A stretch of DNA of 64,000 nt from Arsenophonus sp052174535 (GTDB taxonomy: Bacteria; Pseudomonadota; Gammaproteobacteria; Enterobacterales; Enterobacteriaceae): positions 20,955-84,954 of the forward strand of contig JBQMRQ010000026.1 in assembly GCA_052174535.1 (NCBI GenBank), given 5' to 3'. The position numbers and the translations under genes are program-made. Of the stretch, positions 35,801 through 50,800 are shown one piece after another. Numbering within the stretch: position 1 is the first letter of the stretch; the number at the start of each line of letters is the position of its first letter. Below the pieces are notes generated by a model, which worked only from the letters and a program-made list of their open reading frames with translations, was not told the origin of the DNA and searched no databases.

Positions 35801-38800
35801 ATTTCATTTAAATTTTTATCATTTACTGTCTCTCTCGTGGCCATTAGCAACATAGAATTCTGATAATAACAAGCCTAATTCAAATAATAAATTATATTGC
35901 TACCGCCAATAATGCTTGAAAAACACATCTGGTATAGTCAAAATATACTTATAAGAAAACACCTACAATAATATATGGACGCTTACGTTTTAAATAATCA
36001 GGGAGTTATAATAACTGGTCAGGCACCGTATAATACTAGAAAGAGGAACCTTCAAAGATTGCGCCAAAGGCCATAAAAGTATTATGATAAATTAAGATGT
36101 TTACTAAAATCTGAATGATATTAAGACTTTTTGTTTAGTTTTCACAAAAACCAACAGCCAAAGGAAAAACAAAAAATATGAAAATCATCCAAAAATAAAA
36201 AGTACTTTGCTAGAGAGATCAGCAAAAGGTAATATTAATCGCTATTCATGTTTTAAAGTGTTGACATGATAAATAATCCATAACTGATATAAGATCAGTG
36301 AACAGAAATAAATTCTGTCATAATAAATGCTAGTTTAATCTGGATAAAAGTTGATACCATTTGATTATTCTTATTCGTTCATCTATCAGTAAGCATGCTA
36401 TCAACAATATAGCAAAAAAATAACAGATATTATTAGAAATAAGCAGAGCAAAAAAAACTACTAGAACAAAAATAAGCTATGAATTACGTCTACGTAATTC
36501 AATAAAATTATTAATAAGTAGTTTAAGACTATAAAATAAACATTAATCAATTTTCAATATTAGTTTGATCAGAGCGTTTTTACTTTCTATGAAGGAAATT
36601 TAATCGCATTTTTACTTTTAGTAGGATTATTTATCTAGTTATCAACTAATTAATCTTTATTGTTGATTTTGTTTATTGATTATGTTATAAGTATTTCTTC
36701 ATCCGTTTTATTTTTCTTTAATAATTCAGTAGATTCTCTCAATTCTTCCATTGATTTCTTAAATTATAGCCAAAAGGTTTATAACTGCACTTCTTCTTTC
36801 TTTTTTATCTTTCCTGCAATTCCTGCAATTTAAATTATTATGAGAGTTAATCTTGAACATTAGCAATCAATAAACGCAACGTATATATCTAACTAGCAAC
36901 TTTTCTGACGGCTACCAGCAAACGCTCTAGATCAGAATACCATTAGGCAAAAATCATAACTAATAACAATTAACTAAAACTAATATCAAATACGGTTTAT
37001 ACCTAATTTTTTGCTTTCAGTCGTTTTATCTAGCTTACTACTACTACTTCTTTAAGTAAGTTTTTGAGTTCAAAAAATCAACATTAGTATACTATTTTCT
37101 GGTTTGCTACTATCATTCAATTTTACTATTATCATCACTCATTGTTTTTTAAAATTTTAATGACTCTCTGAAATCTGAGCTGAGTGAAAGTAGTTTCTTA
37201 GTATAAAAATTAAAATAATTAGTAAAATACTAACTAATAATAAGAATCTGAGTGGAGCTTTTACTAATATAAAACATAGCAATTCTTGTTGGCATTGATG
37301 TATACCTCTATAAATTAAATTCAACTATATATAATTCCATTATATACAATTAACTTTTATCTAAACACAGATAAAATCTAATATAAATTTACTCAAACAA
37401 ACTTTATCCAATTTCATTTGTTTGATGCTATCCCTGCTGTCCATGAAATTATACCGAAAAATATAAAACCAATAGCAGCAATTTTTGAATCAAAAATTTG
37501 TAATAAAGTACTACATAATAAGCAAGTTGCTCCAATTCCTAGTAAATACTGGCCTTGTCTCTTCTTTAGTTCCTGTTCTTGTAGCAAAATAGTAAATTTA
37601 TCAAAACTATCTTGTAAAGATTTATGCTGCTTAAGCAACCCGTAAATAAGATCAGGAATTTCTGGCATCTTTTCCAGCAAATAAGGTACTTTTTCCTTAA
37701 ATACACTAATAATAGTTAGTAACTCCATTTGCCGATGTAACCAATCTTCAAGAAAAGGTTTAGCTGTCTTCCATAAATCTAATTCTGGATAAAGCTGCCT
37801 TCCCAATCCTTCAATATAGAGCAAGGTTTTTTGCAGTAAAACTAACTGAGGCTGAACCTCCATATTAAAACGACGTGCAGTATTGAATAAATTAAATAAA
37901 ACATGACCAAAAGAAATCTCAGCCAGTGATTTCTCAAAAATTGGCTCACAAACGGTTCTAATAGCAAATTCAAAATCTTCTAGATTAGTCTCTGGTGGTA
38001 TCCAGCCAGAATTAACATGTAATTCAGCTATCTTACGGTAATCACGATTAAAAAAAGCAATAAAATTTTCTGCCAAATAACGTTTATCTTTTTTATTTAG
38101 TGAACCGACAATACCACAATCAATACCAATATATTGTGGATCTTCAGGATGTTCTCGACTAATAAAAATATTTCCAGGATGCATATCAGCATGAAAGAAG
38201 CTATCGCGAAAAACTTGAGTAAAAAAAACTTTTACTCCACGTTCAGCTAATAACTTCATATTAATTCCCTGTTTCTTTAATTCATTAATATCAGAAATAG
38301 GAATACCATAAATACGTTCCATAACCATCACATTCTCTCGACAGTAGTCTGAATAAACTTCAGGAATATAAAGCATGGAACTATTTTCAAAATTACGCCT
38401 TAACTGGATTGTATTTGCCGCTTCACGCAACAAATTTAATTCATCAATTAATGTTTTTTCATATTCTCGAACAACTTCCCGTAAACGTAAGCGTCGTCCA
38501 TCCGGTAAAAGTGGGATGCAATTAGCCAACCAATACATCAAGCCTATATCGGATTCAATAACTGGCAATATATCAGGGCGAATAACTTTAATTACAATTT
38601 GTTTATTATTTTTCTTTAATTTTGCAGTATGTACTTGAGAAATTGATGCCGAGGCTAAAGGTACCTCATTAAAATCATCAAACCAGGTTTCAAGAGAACC
38701 ACCTAATGACTGCTCTATATGTTGACGAGCCAGTTGCCCATCAAAAATAGCTACCTTATCTTGTAATAAGGCTAACTGATCAGAAATTATTGCTGGAAAA

Positions 38801-41800
38801 AGATCGCGACGGGTAGACAACATTTGTCCAAATTTAATCCAAACTGGACCTAAATCTTGTAAAGTTAAACGTAAACGTTCACCAATAGCTTTACCTTTAT
38901 GCTTATTTAATAACCAAAATAAACAACGGCGCCCAATTCTTAAGAATAAGGTAAATTTAATTTTAGGAATGAATTCATCTAAACCATAATTTAAAAATAC
39001 TCCAACAATAAAATAGAGACGTTTAATTTCTCCCAGTCTCATATTTTTCCTCCAATTTAGATAAACGCTGTTCTAGTCCTGAAATATCTACTACTACCCG
39101 ATCAATCTTATTAATAAAACTTAGTACTTCCAATCTATTAGGAAACATTTGCCATTCTTCTACCAATGCATTTTTAAAATGTTTTTTTTGTTGTTTTAAT
39201 AACCTATTTACTCTAAAAATACTTTTTTCAACCAAACAACTCATGACTTCGGCAATAAAATCACCAACATAAGGAGCAAAGTAGTGAGGAAAATTCCATT
39301 CAGCTGCATCAAGCAATGCATACCAATTCTGCACAACTTCCATATCCCCTACAATAACAATCGTACCATCGTTGATCAATGCTAAAAACTGTTGTATATT
39401 TTTAATATATAGTAAGGTTACTAATCTAGTTTTTATCATACAATCTTCCGGTGTAGAACACTGATTTACCACATTAACTTGTTTCTCAGAGCATATAAAT
39501 ATCAACGGTTGAGATAATTCTTTTAAATCAATCGACAAAACTTTACCAATTAACCTTACTCTAATTGATTTCAAAGCAACTTCCTGATAGAAAAATTTAT
39601 TTAATATATGCTGTAAAAAAGAAGCTATTCCGAAATGTAATAATGGGATTTTTGAATACCTTTTAATTGATGGAATATCCATTTTAAAATTTAAATCCTT
39701 TATGTAAGGCAACGATTCCGCCACTTATATTGATATAGGAAACTTGTTCAAAACCAACTAATCTCATCATTTTCTTTAACGTATCCTGATTAGGATGCAT
39801 ACGAATAGATTCAACTAGATAACGATAACTATCGGAATCATTAACTATCATTTGAGCAAGCAGTGGTAAAATATTAAAAGAGTATGCATCATAAACTTTA
39901 ATTAATGCTGGGGAAATGGGTTTTGAAAATTCTAATACTAATAAACGACCACCAGGCTTTAATACTCTAAACATAGATTTAAGTGCTTCATCTTTATCAG
40001 TAACATTGCGAAGTCCAAAAGAAATAGTAATACAATCGAAGTAATTATCAGGGAAAGGCAACTTTTCAGCATTAGCCTGAACATAATTAACATTACCAAT
40101 GATACCCTGATCTCGAAGCTTTTTACGCCCAATTTTCAACATAGAATCATTGATATCGACTAATACAACCTCACCTTTTTCGCCAACTATTTTAGCAAAT
40201 TTAACAGTTAAATCTCCGGTACCACAAGCCAGATCTAAAATAAATTGCCCGCGGCGTGCCCCACTAGCTTCTATCGTAAAACGCTTCCAGATTCGATGGA
40301 TCCCAAATGATATAAGATCGTTCATAAGATCATATTTCGGAGCTACAGAATGAAAAACAGCAGCAACCAAATCCTCTTTTTCATCCTTGTTTACTTTATG
40401 AAAACCAAAATCAGTGGTTTCTTTAATTGAATCTACCATTTTATTTATGCTCATTAAATAATCGAAGTATAATCATATTTATCGCAAAATATTATTTTTG
40501 ATATAACGATTCTTCTTAATCATGAATTTATCTGTCTGTCTACTAAATTCAATATCAATCGGACGTTTAACTTCTATACCTAATTCTTTTAAACTTTCCG
40601 CCTGGCTAATTAAATTACCTTTTCCTTCCGCTAATTTTTTGATCGCCGATTGATAGTTAACCTGTGCTTTGCTCAAACTCTGACCTAAAATCTGTATATC
40701 ATCGATAAATAATCGCATTTTGTCATATATCCTAGCAGCACGCTCAGCAATTACTTGTGCATTTTGACTTTGTCGTTCATAACGCCACAAATTATTAATA
40801 ATACGTACTGCCACCAATAAGGTTGAAGGACAAACGAGTAAAATATTATTTCGCAAACCTTCATCAATAAGTTCAGGTGCTTCACGTAAAGCAATCAAAT
40901 AAGCTGGTTCAAGAGGAATAAACATTAATACATAATCCAGCGATCTTAATCCATTTAATTGATGATAATCTTTTTGTCCAAGCTCTTTTATATGATTACG
41001 CACTGAATTAACATGCCCTCGCAATGCCCTTGTTTGCTGTTTTTCATCTTCGCTATTAAAATACTGCTCATAAGCTGTTAATGACATTTTAGCGTCGATA
41101 ATAACATCTTTACCTTGTGGTAAACGAATAACCACATCTGGTTGATAACGATTATTAGAGGTATTAATACTAACTTGAGTTTCAAATTCATACCCCTGCC
41201 TTAACCCAGAAGCTTCTAATATACGAGATAAAATTGTCTCACCCCAATTTCCCTGAATTTTATTATCCCCTTTTAAGGCTTTAGTCAAATTAATTGTTTC
41301 TTTTGCCATTGCTCCATTTAATTCCTGAAGCTGACGAATTTCATGAGCTAGAGTATGACGCTCACGCGCTTCCTGACTAAAACTCTCATGTACTTGACGA
41401 CTAAAACCGTCCAATTGTTCACGAAAAGGTGTTAATAATGAAATTAAACTTTGACGATTCTGCTCTAAAGCTCGACGCTCATTTTGCTCAAAAATACGAT
41501 TGGCTAAATTCTCAAACTGAACATTTAACCGTTGCTCGCTATTAAGTAATAACTGATGTTTCTCCTCAAAAGCCAACCGTATCTCTTCAATCCGCGCCAT
41601 CACTTCACATAGTTCAACTTCTTGATTATGATTAATTTCCCTCTGTGATCTTAATTCTTGATCCCGCTTCTCACACTCATCTTTCCAATATTCAAGATGG
41701 GTGATTTTTTCCTCATAGCTACCCTGGATACTATAAAAATCTTGTAATTCAGATTCTTTTTTATTTATTTTTTTCGCGACAAGCAGCCAGATAATACTAC

Positions 41801-44800
41801 CACCAAAGAATATGCCGATAAGAAATGCAATAATTGCATATAATAACTGAATATCCACCTTATTTTTCCTTAAAATAGTTGTCATATTTTGGAAAAGAGT
41901 AGGGTTTTTTTTACTATACTAGCAAAGGTTGTTGCTTTAATTGCAGAATAATTTGTGTAGATAGATCTATATTTTAATTGTTGTGGTTTTAAATAATCTA
42001 CTTCAAGCTAGACAATTTAATAAATAAAACAATCCCATATCAAAAAATCTACTCAGCCATTTCTTTAATCGGCTAATATAACTATTCACATTTTAAATCT
42101 GGAATTTTTTACCAATAACTTTCTGATTACTCAACCTTATTAGTCGATGGCACCTAATTTTAGGCTTGTTAGGAACAAGTTTCATATGATTTTTCTCATC
42201 TAAATAAAAGATGGACTCTTATCGATGATCGGTTCAAGAAAACGAGCTCATATTTCTGTATTAAACTCTTGAAGAATCTCATCGCTTACATAAGCCTCTA
42301 TTCTTTAGAGATTAAGACCGCAACTTGTTCTTTCCTTTTATTTCCTTCTTATCTAAGGTTTTCTAGCTTTCCTATATGGAATATAACGCTTCCATTTAAA
42401 AACTTTATGGGAAAATGTTTCGTAGATTTCAACAATACAACTTAATGTATTTATGTTGGCTGTTACTGCTGAAGGAAAAAAGCAAGGGAACCCCCCATCT
42501 ATTTAAACATTGTTTTAAATCAATATTTGCTTGTTTTTCTAACTTCCGTAAATTTAAACTATTTAACATACATCGTATATAACTAAACTATTTATCCTTT
42601 TGATATAGTTTCGGCAGAGACTTCCAGTAAGATTATTAAATGTTTTCCTACAATCGTGAATTTTAGAATAAATATCGCTGTAATCCTAATGAATATCCAT
42701 AGTAGATAAAACATACTCAGCGTGATACAATATGAGCGTAATTTAAAATGGGAATGAGTTTATTTAATGCATGAATCGATATCCATCCCTCGACAGCTTA
42801 TCTCACTAAGCCAACTAATGAGATGCAAGTTTTATATCTTCATATTGATATAGAGCGAGAAAAAATCTCTTGATCTATATGATTGCTTTTTCAAAGCAAT
42901 CTCTATAGCGAAAATTCTTCTTACAGTATAAAAGATTTCTATCAAAAATATTTTGACATGGTAATTTTTTAAATAATTCAGGTTTAATTTTGAATCAATC
43001 TTTCATAAGACTAAAGTATAGTTTACTACTTATTACTTGATTGATATAATCTCTGTTTATACAATAAAACATATTGTAAACTAATTCTTAATTCTTAACT
43101 AGAATTAAAATGATGGCTTTGCAGGGCATCTTCTATACGCCCATTGAATCGCTTAAGTATAGTATTTATGGATGCATCGATAGGCTAAGTCGATGTTCTA
43201 TAACCAAGCTCTCCATATTAAATCGGTAAATTATGTTTTTCGGTGAATAAATGTTTTTACATCCTAAAAAGGCAATCTGCAAATTCTCTTTCTTATATTC
43301 TGTAATATAGTAATGTCCGATGGACAGCTATTGTATAGCTGTTTAACTAAAATCACGTAAAAAGAGTTGAGTATTAACTCACGGTCTCGGTCTTGAGTAG
43401 ACGAATAAAATTTATTGAGTGGCGCGATCATTTTTTATGAAATGATAACGTCGTAAAGTTTTTTCTACATTTGTAGAAAATATTCACATCTATTATGTGC
43501 AAAAATCATGCTCGTGATCTTATATCCTTTATGTTTGGATTTATAACTTTTCCCTTATCTTATTTCAGTTAGATTTCTCACTTCATAATCTATGTAAATA
43601 GCAATATCCAGTAGAGATTAGGATAAAACGAAGTTTATGAATTCGCGTCTGGACTTCCAGTGTTAGAAAAATTATTGAGTAGAGAAAAATTACTTTTGTA
43701 TGAAAACGACAACGGCGTTGCCTGAACAGGCAACAATATCATCAGAAAACGATTGTGATATCAGTTGTAAGAATTAACATTGTCTGGTTTTTACCTTTTA
43801 GAAATGCTAAATTCGGAGGTATCATAACGTTCATCTAAAAATAGATGAAGTCTCTCTTTTTTCTTGAATATTACTCTGATTTTAGGTATATTTAGTTCTT
43901 AAATAATGGAGTCTAATCATCATAATATTTTTTCTCAATTATATCTATTAGTATACATATTCCTATGAATATGTATATACGAGGAAGGTCTATATAATGA
44001 CCTAAAACTAAATAACTAATATACGCTTTTATTGTATATTTTGCTATTTTTCGTCTAAAATGACCGTTTTATTTTTTATTACATTTAAATAAATTCAAAC
44101 GCATTACCATAAAGATATTCAGAACTGTTCTCTCTTTTACTAGAAAGAGAGATTCCCTATCTATTTTCGCCATTTCAAAATATCCAGAAAGCAATATAAA
44201 TTTCATTCTTTTTAAAAGAATCAAATCATCCAATACAGCACTCAAAACCATATCTATTCATCTTTAATAATCTAGTTTAGATTATTAAATAACAGGAATA
44301 ATTTTATGTTTCAATATTTCTCTAAAAGAGACTACAATTCATCTAAACCATATAAGTGTTCTAACCTTCTTTTATTTCTAATAAAAGATAATATCTCTGT
44401 CAGAATTTTATTCCAATGCATCATATAATAATAGCACAGATATTAAGAAAATCCTGTTCTCCGTCAATAAGAATTGTTGGTTTTATTTCCTTGACTAAAT
44501 CAAGCTTTACCATGAGGTATATAAATATTAATACTATTCTATGAAAATATACTATTTAACCGCCATAGCATAAAAGATTAAATTCCGACATACTAATATG
44601 TAATTCAATTATTTTTTCTAAAAGAAAATGAAGATAAAATAGATGTTTATCACGGTTATTTACAATAACCATTGAATATTGACCAACACAAAAAAATTAA
44701 CTATTAGTTAATAATAAAACGTAATAGCTATATCAGTGGTAGTTTCTATAGAAACTACCTTACAACTTAAGGTTGTCATTCAGATCCTATTACAATCTAA

Positions 44801-47800
44801 AAATATCCAATTCATGCCAAATATCATCTATCCGTTTTTTTATTTTTTCTGTCATAACAATTGGACGACCCCACTCTCGTTGTGTTTCACCCAACCATTT
44901 ATTTGTTGCATCAAATCCCATTTTTGAACCTAAACCTGAAATGGGTGATGCAAAATCAAGATAATCAATAGGAGTATTTTCCATTACAATGGTATCTCGT
45001 GCTGGATCCATTCTGGTTGTTATTGCCCAAATAACATCATTCCAGTCACGAGCATTAATATCCTCATCACAGACAATAACAAATTTTGTATACATAAATT
45101 GCCGTAAATAAGACCAAACCCCCATCATAAGACGCTTAGCATGTCCAACATATTGTTTTTTTATTGTTACTACAGCAAGCCGATAAGAGCACCCTTCAGG
45201 AGGTAAATAAAAATCAACAATTTCTGGAAACTGTTTTTGTAACATAGGGACTAAAATCTCATTCAGTGCAGCACCTAAAACAGCAGGTTCATCAGGGGGG
45301 CGGCCAGTATAGGTTGAATGATAAATAGCATCACTACGTTTAGTAATATGTGTAACAGTAAACACTGGAAATTTATTACCTTCATTATAATAGCCTGTAT
45401 GATCTCCATAAGGCCCTTCTAGTGCAAATTCTTCAGGATCAATATAACCTTCAAGAATAATTTCTGCACCTGACGGGACTTCAAGCTCATTAGATATACA
45501 TTTTACAACAGATGAACGATGTCCACGCAATAATCCAGCAAATGCATATTCGGAAATCGTATCCGGAATAGGTGTTACCGCAGCTAAAATAGTAGCAGGA
45601 TCAGCTCCCAAAGCTACTGCAACAGGAAAAGGTTTATCTGGATATTTATTACACCATTCTTGAAAATCCAATGCCCCACCCCGATGAGATAACCAACGCA
45701 TAATCAATTTATTTTTAGTTAATAATTGCTGACGATAAATACCTAGATTTTGTCGTGTTTTATGAGGCCCTCGAGTAACCGTCAACCCCCATGTTATAAG
45801 TGGTGCTACATCTTCTGGCCAACAATGCATTATTGGAATACAAAATAGATCAATATCATCACCTTGCCAAATTTGTTCTTGACAGGATGCCAACTTTAAT
45901 CTTTTAGTTGGCATATTAAGTACTTGCTTAAGTTTTGGTAATTTCTCAATTAAATCAACGAATCCTTTAGGTGGATCCGGTTCTTTAAGAAAGGTCAATA
46001 ATTTGCCAATTTCATGCAATGCTTTGATATTTTTTTGCCCCAAACCCATCGCAACGCGTTCAACGGTTCCAAATAAATTACATAGAACTGGCATAGCAAA
46101 ACCTTTAGGGTTTTCAAATAATAGCACAGGCCCACCTGCTCGCAGAGTTCTATCTGCTATTTCTGTCATTTCTAAATAAGGATCGACTTCATAACTTATA
46201 CGCTTCAGTTCTTTTTTCTGTTCTAATAATGATATAAAATCTCTGAGATCACGGTATTTCATTATATATTTTCTACTTTTTAATTTACTGTAACTACATT
46301 ATAAATTTTTCCATACAGATCCACCAACAAAGATTTAATTTGTTAAAATTGATGAATATTTAAAATTAATTGCAATGTAACTAAATAGTTATTTTAACAT
46401 AAAAGTTGTTAGTAGAAATCCCTTTTTAAGGTATCAAAAATTTTGATTAGAGATGTATGGGTTGTCATGAAATGGAAATAGTTATACAGATAAAAAATTC
46501 TTTTCTAACTTCCTGGCAATATAAATCGACTAAGTCATATTATTGAAATAAAAGAAATATTTTTCCAAAATAATATAAATGAAAGCGTTATTTCCCATAT
46601 AGGAAAGTAGAAATGCGGGAGGGGAAGAAATAAAAGAAAGAAGGAATCGTCTTCTTATAATCGATTAAGATCGATAGAGTCATTGTGAGCAATAGTTTTT
46701 TAAAAGTTAAATGTAGAGTGTGTTAGCCGTTTTCTTAAGCTAATTATTGATCCTATGTCAAGGATAAACCTTTCCATAATGCATGTTGTTAATTTTTAAT
46801 GGTCTCATAGTAAGCGCCTAAATCCTTTTGATTTTACGCATAATCATCATTTAACATGCTAATTGTTGATATACACCAAGTCCAAGTAGATCACAGTTCT
46901 GCTGAGTGATATAGCTCTGAAATTACGATGTAAGAGACCACATTATGTTGTGGAATAGCCAGTTTGTCATTAGGTTTAGAAAAATGATCCATCCCAATAA
47001 ATTGATAACCATTTTTCGTCAAAGTGAAAATGATTTACTGTAAAATACCTAGTTTTGTTCTGCTATCGGTAAATTTTGCAACTTTATTTTGCATTGAGTT
47101 GCAAATAAATTAGGTATATGGGCATAATTAAACACACTTAAATGATCGGACGAAAGTGCTAATACTCGCTCTACTCTAAAGTAAAAGCAAAAGTTTCTTT
47201 TGTTTGTGTAGGTAAACCATAAATTAAATCAATTCTAGTAGAATTAAATCCCATATCTTTAGCACGTTGAATCAAAACGAAAATACCGTCTTCATCCTAT
47301 TGACGGTTGATTAAATATTGTACCTGTTTATTAAAATCCTATACGCCTAATACTAAAGCGATTAAAACCCTTGTATCGGAAGTGATCAATAACATTCAAT
47401 TTTATTTCTTGCGGATCAATTTCAATTGATATTTCAGGATTGGCGGAAAAATGAAAATGTGATTTTAACATTACTAATATATGACTGATCTGGGATTTAT
47501 TCCAATAAGTCGGTGTTCCACCACCCCAATGCATTTGGTAACAGTTCTATTAGTAAATAATCTTGCTTATTTTATTATCTCCTTTCCTAAAACCTGTAGA
47601 TAGTTATCTACTTTATATTTTATAGCGAGTTACAAACTTATTATAGCCACAAAAATAATACAGCTTATGACAAAACGGAATGTGTACATAAAGAGATAGA
47701 AGGCAATCAGGATAGGAATTTTGGTGGCAATAATATAATCATTATTACTATAATAATGATTAAATTGTAATATAGTAGGCTAACAACTATACCTGAGGAC

Positions 47801-50800
47801 AGCATAGTTAATATTTTGAATAAGAGAAAGATCCTAAATAATATTTTTCTCTGACATATTTTACCCTCCAATAATGGCTATCTACTAGTTTATAGCTAAA
47901 CTTACATTACTGTATTTATTATTAGAGTATCTTAAGTAGTAAAATTATCTTAATATTATCTAAATGGTATATAACCATATTAAACAAACTATTTAAAATG
48001 ATTAACGTTTATAATTAAAGATAGTTATTGATAAGTTATTTATGATTAATCAGTAATAGATGCTACTAATGTTAAGTAGACAATAATACGCAGAATTATT
48101 ATAAAATCTAATGTATTATGATCAAGTTAAGTTGCACTAATGCTTAGTGAATCTATTCTCATCTTAAAATTAAACATTATTTGTTACTATAGTAATCAGG
48201 TTAAACAGACAGGGAGCAGATTAAATAGCATTGAAATAGTTGCTTCTCGAAGCATAGTGTTTTGTGCTTCGGCTTCATAGCCTCAACTCTTGCAAAAAGT
48301 CGATTTATTCAAATTCGTCGTTCTTATGATGCCCGGTGCGCTGAAATGGGAATGGATAGAATGCCAACCATTCTTCTCGATCTTTCTGCAACTTCTTCAT
48401 CGTTGTAAAATACGTTAAAAACCTTATTAATAAAATATCAAGTGCTTTATTAGTGGCATCGCAGCCATTTTCTATGGAGTGGGATCTCTCCTGAAGATTA
48501 AGCTTTAACTTTCGGTTGCATGGACTTTGTAAAGTAAAGCTACTGTATTAACTATTTTGTGTAGATAATGACTTTATTGCTGGTTATCCAGAGATATTCT
48601 TTTAGCGGCCAATACATTTCCAAAAACTAAGAGACAAAACTTCTCTAGCAAGGCCTGGTAGGCACGATTAAGAAAATGCTCTCACCAAGATATTAATAAG
48701 TTCAGCCCATAGTGCGCTTCTACTCTCAATAACCATCTTCGATCGCAATGAGCTCCCTTACGTTCATGTGCAGTGATGTCAATCATGAGCAGCGGGTAAA
48801 AGCGAACAACTTGCCTTATAGAATAGTATATATGCCATATCAGAACAGAAATAAACGTAGTAGCTTCGCTTTAATCACGAAGATAGCATTTTATATACTC
48901 TTGAAACCATTGTTATTTTAATCTGGTGATGATCTACCGACAGGGGAGCCCCCATGCTTTTTTGAGAGAAATGATACAATAGTTTTGTAAAATTACTAGT
49001 GAAGATGATTCATAGGTGTATAGCCATAATAGTAACTCTTCACTATTTTTGCATACTTCAGATAAGACGCCCAGCAATAGGATGTTAAAAGATATTCCAT
49101 TCCTGCTATTATCCATGACCTTAAGTATTTTAATTTCAATATCATCAATATTCCATCTTGTAGGTGTCTGTGAAAAATAACTATTATAGATTACAGGTTG
49201 AGACCAATCGATAAGGCAACGATGAGGATGTTGTTGCAGCATGAATTCGAACTCCATCTGAACATCGATGCCTATCAGTTACCTTTGGCACCATTACAAA
49301 AATGAGTTCATATAATGAATGAGGCTAATATTTAATTTTTTGGGATACCTGTATAGGATAGGACTGATATATGATTTCTCTGTTATTGAAATCATTCATG
49401 AAATTAATCATGCAGGACACGTTAGGATTTCTGAAATCTCATACATCAGAAATAAGAATAGCTAAATTAATTTATAGCAGAGCATAAAGCAGGACTCAGA
49501 TCATGAACATTCTCGAAGGAAACATACCTCTACATCGCCACATCATAGCGTACTATCTTCTTAAACTCAAGAAGATAATATGGTTTTTGAATAATTCAAG
49601 TTTAACATTAAAGAAATCTTCATAGACTATACATAGACTATAATGGAGTTATACTATTTAATAGTGATGAGGTATAATTCCTGATTATACAGCTAAATAT
49701 ATCAATGCAGAATGATCTAAAACTCTTCATCAGAATTAAAATAAAGGCTTTTAACCTATCTTCTATATGCTGTTAAATTGCTCGACCATACCATTTATTT
49801 GAAGATATATCGATACACTAAACTGGTGTTCTATAGTAAACTATGCACACAAACAATCCAATTCATATTTTCCAATAGTTGAATAATTTTACATACAAAA
49901 AGAGTTTATAAATTCTTTATCATTGTTTATAAGTATCTATAAAGCACCCAATAGATAGCTATTGGATATGCTTGGTTATGATCAGGTAAAAAGTGTCGAG
50001 CATTAACCGCAGTCTTGAACTTATAAAGATGGATAAAAATCTATCGAGTGGCGCAATCTATATCCTACGAAAAGATAACGTCGTGAAATTCTATTTGCTA
50101 TTTATGAAAGATATTGTAAATCTACACGACTAGATAAGAAAGATTGTAGTTTTCAACTGCTTTATGTTTCGGCTTTCAGAAACTTATCTCTACCTTATTT
50201 CACGTAAATTTCTACTCCGTTCTTACATAAACAGCAATCCATAGCGGGGCAAGATACAAGAGAGTTCGGTAATTCGCGTACGGGAGAACTTCCACACTAC
50301 TACCTTCAGCTTTTTCTAGAAGGAGAAAAAAGATTTTCACATAAAACAATTACGGCTTATTTAATCGAGCAACATAAGATTATCTAGCAAATGATTGGTT
50401 AATATAGTTGCAATCATCAACATCATACTGTTTTATTCCATAAAACAGTAAGCTCGGATATGCTATAATGCTTAGCCAAAGTAGATTCGTCCCTCTTGTG
50501 CTAGTCTTTAAAGCAGCACTTAATTTTTGGTGTTATAATCATCTGACTTTAGGGAGTTTTATAATCATGCTATTTTAGCCTAAACTATATCTCAGTAGTT
50601 TTTATATAGCCCTAAATATAGCTATGCGATGAGAGCTATATAAAATAATTCGGGATCAAACTTCTACATAAGAATCTTAATCTTAGTTAAGAAGATAATT
50701 TCTAGTTATTAACTATATAAATATATTTTTCATTTAGTGAATAAATCATTTTCTTTGAAAATATCAATTAACCACTTCATACTTTTTATTTAAAATAATT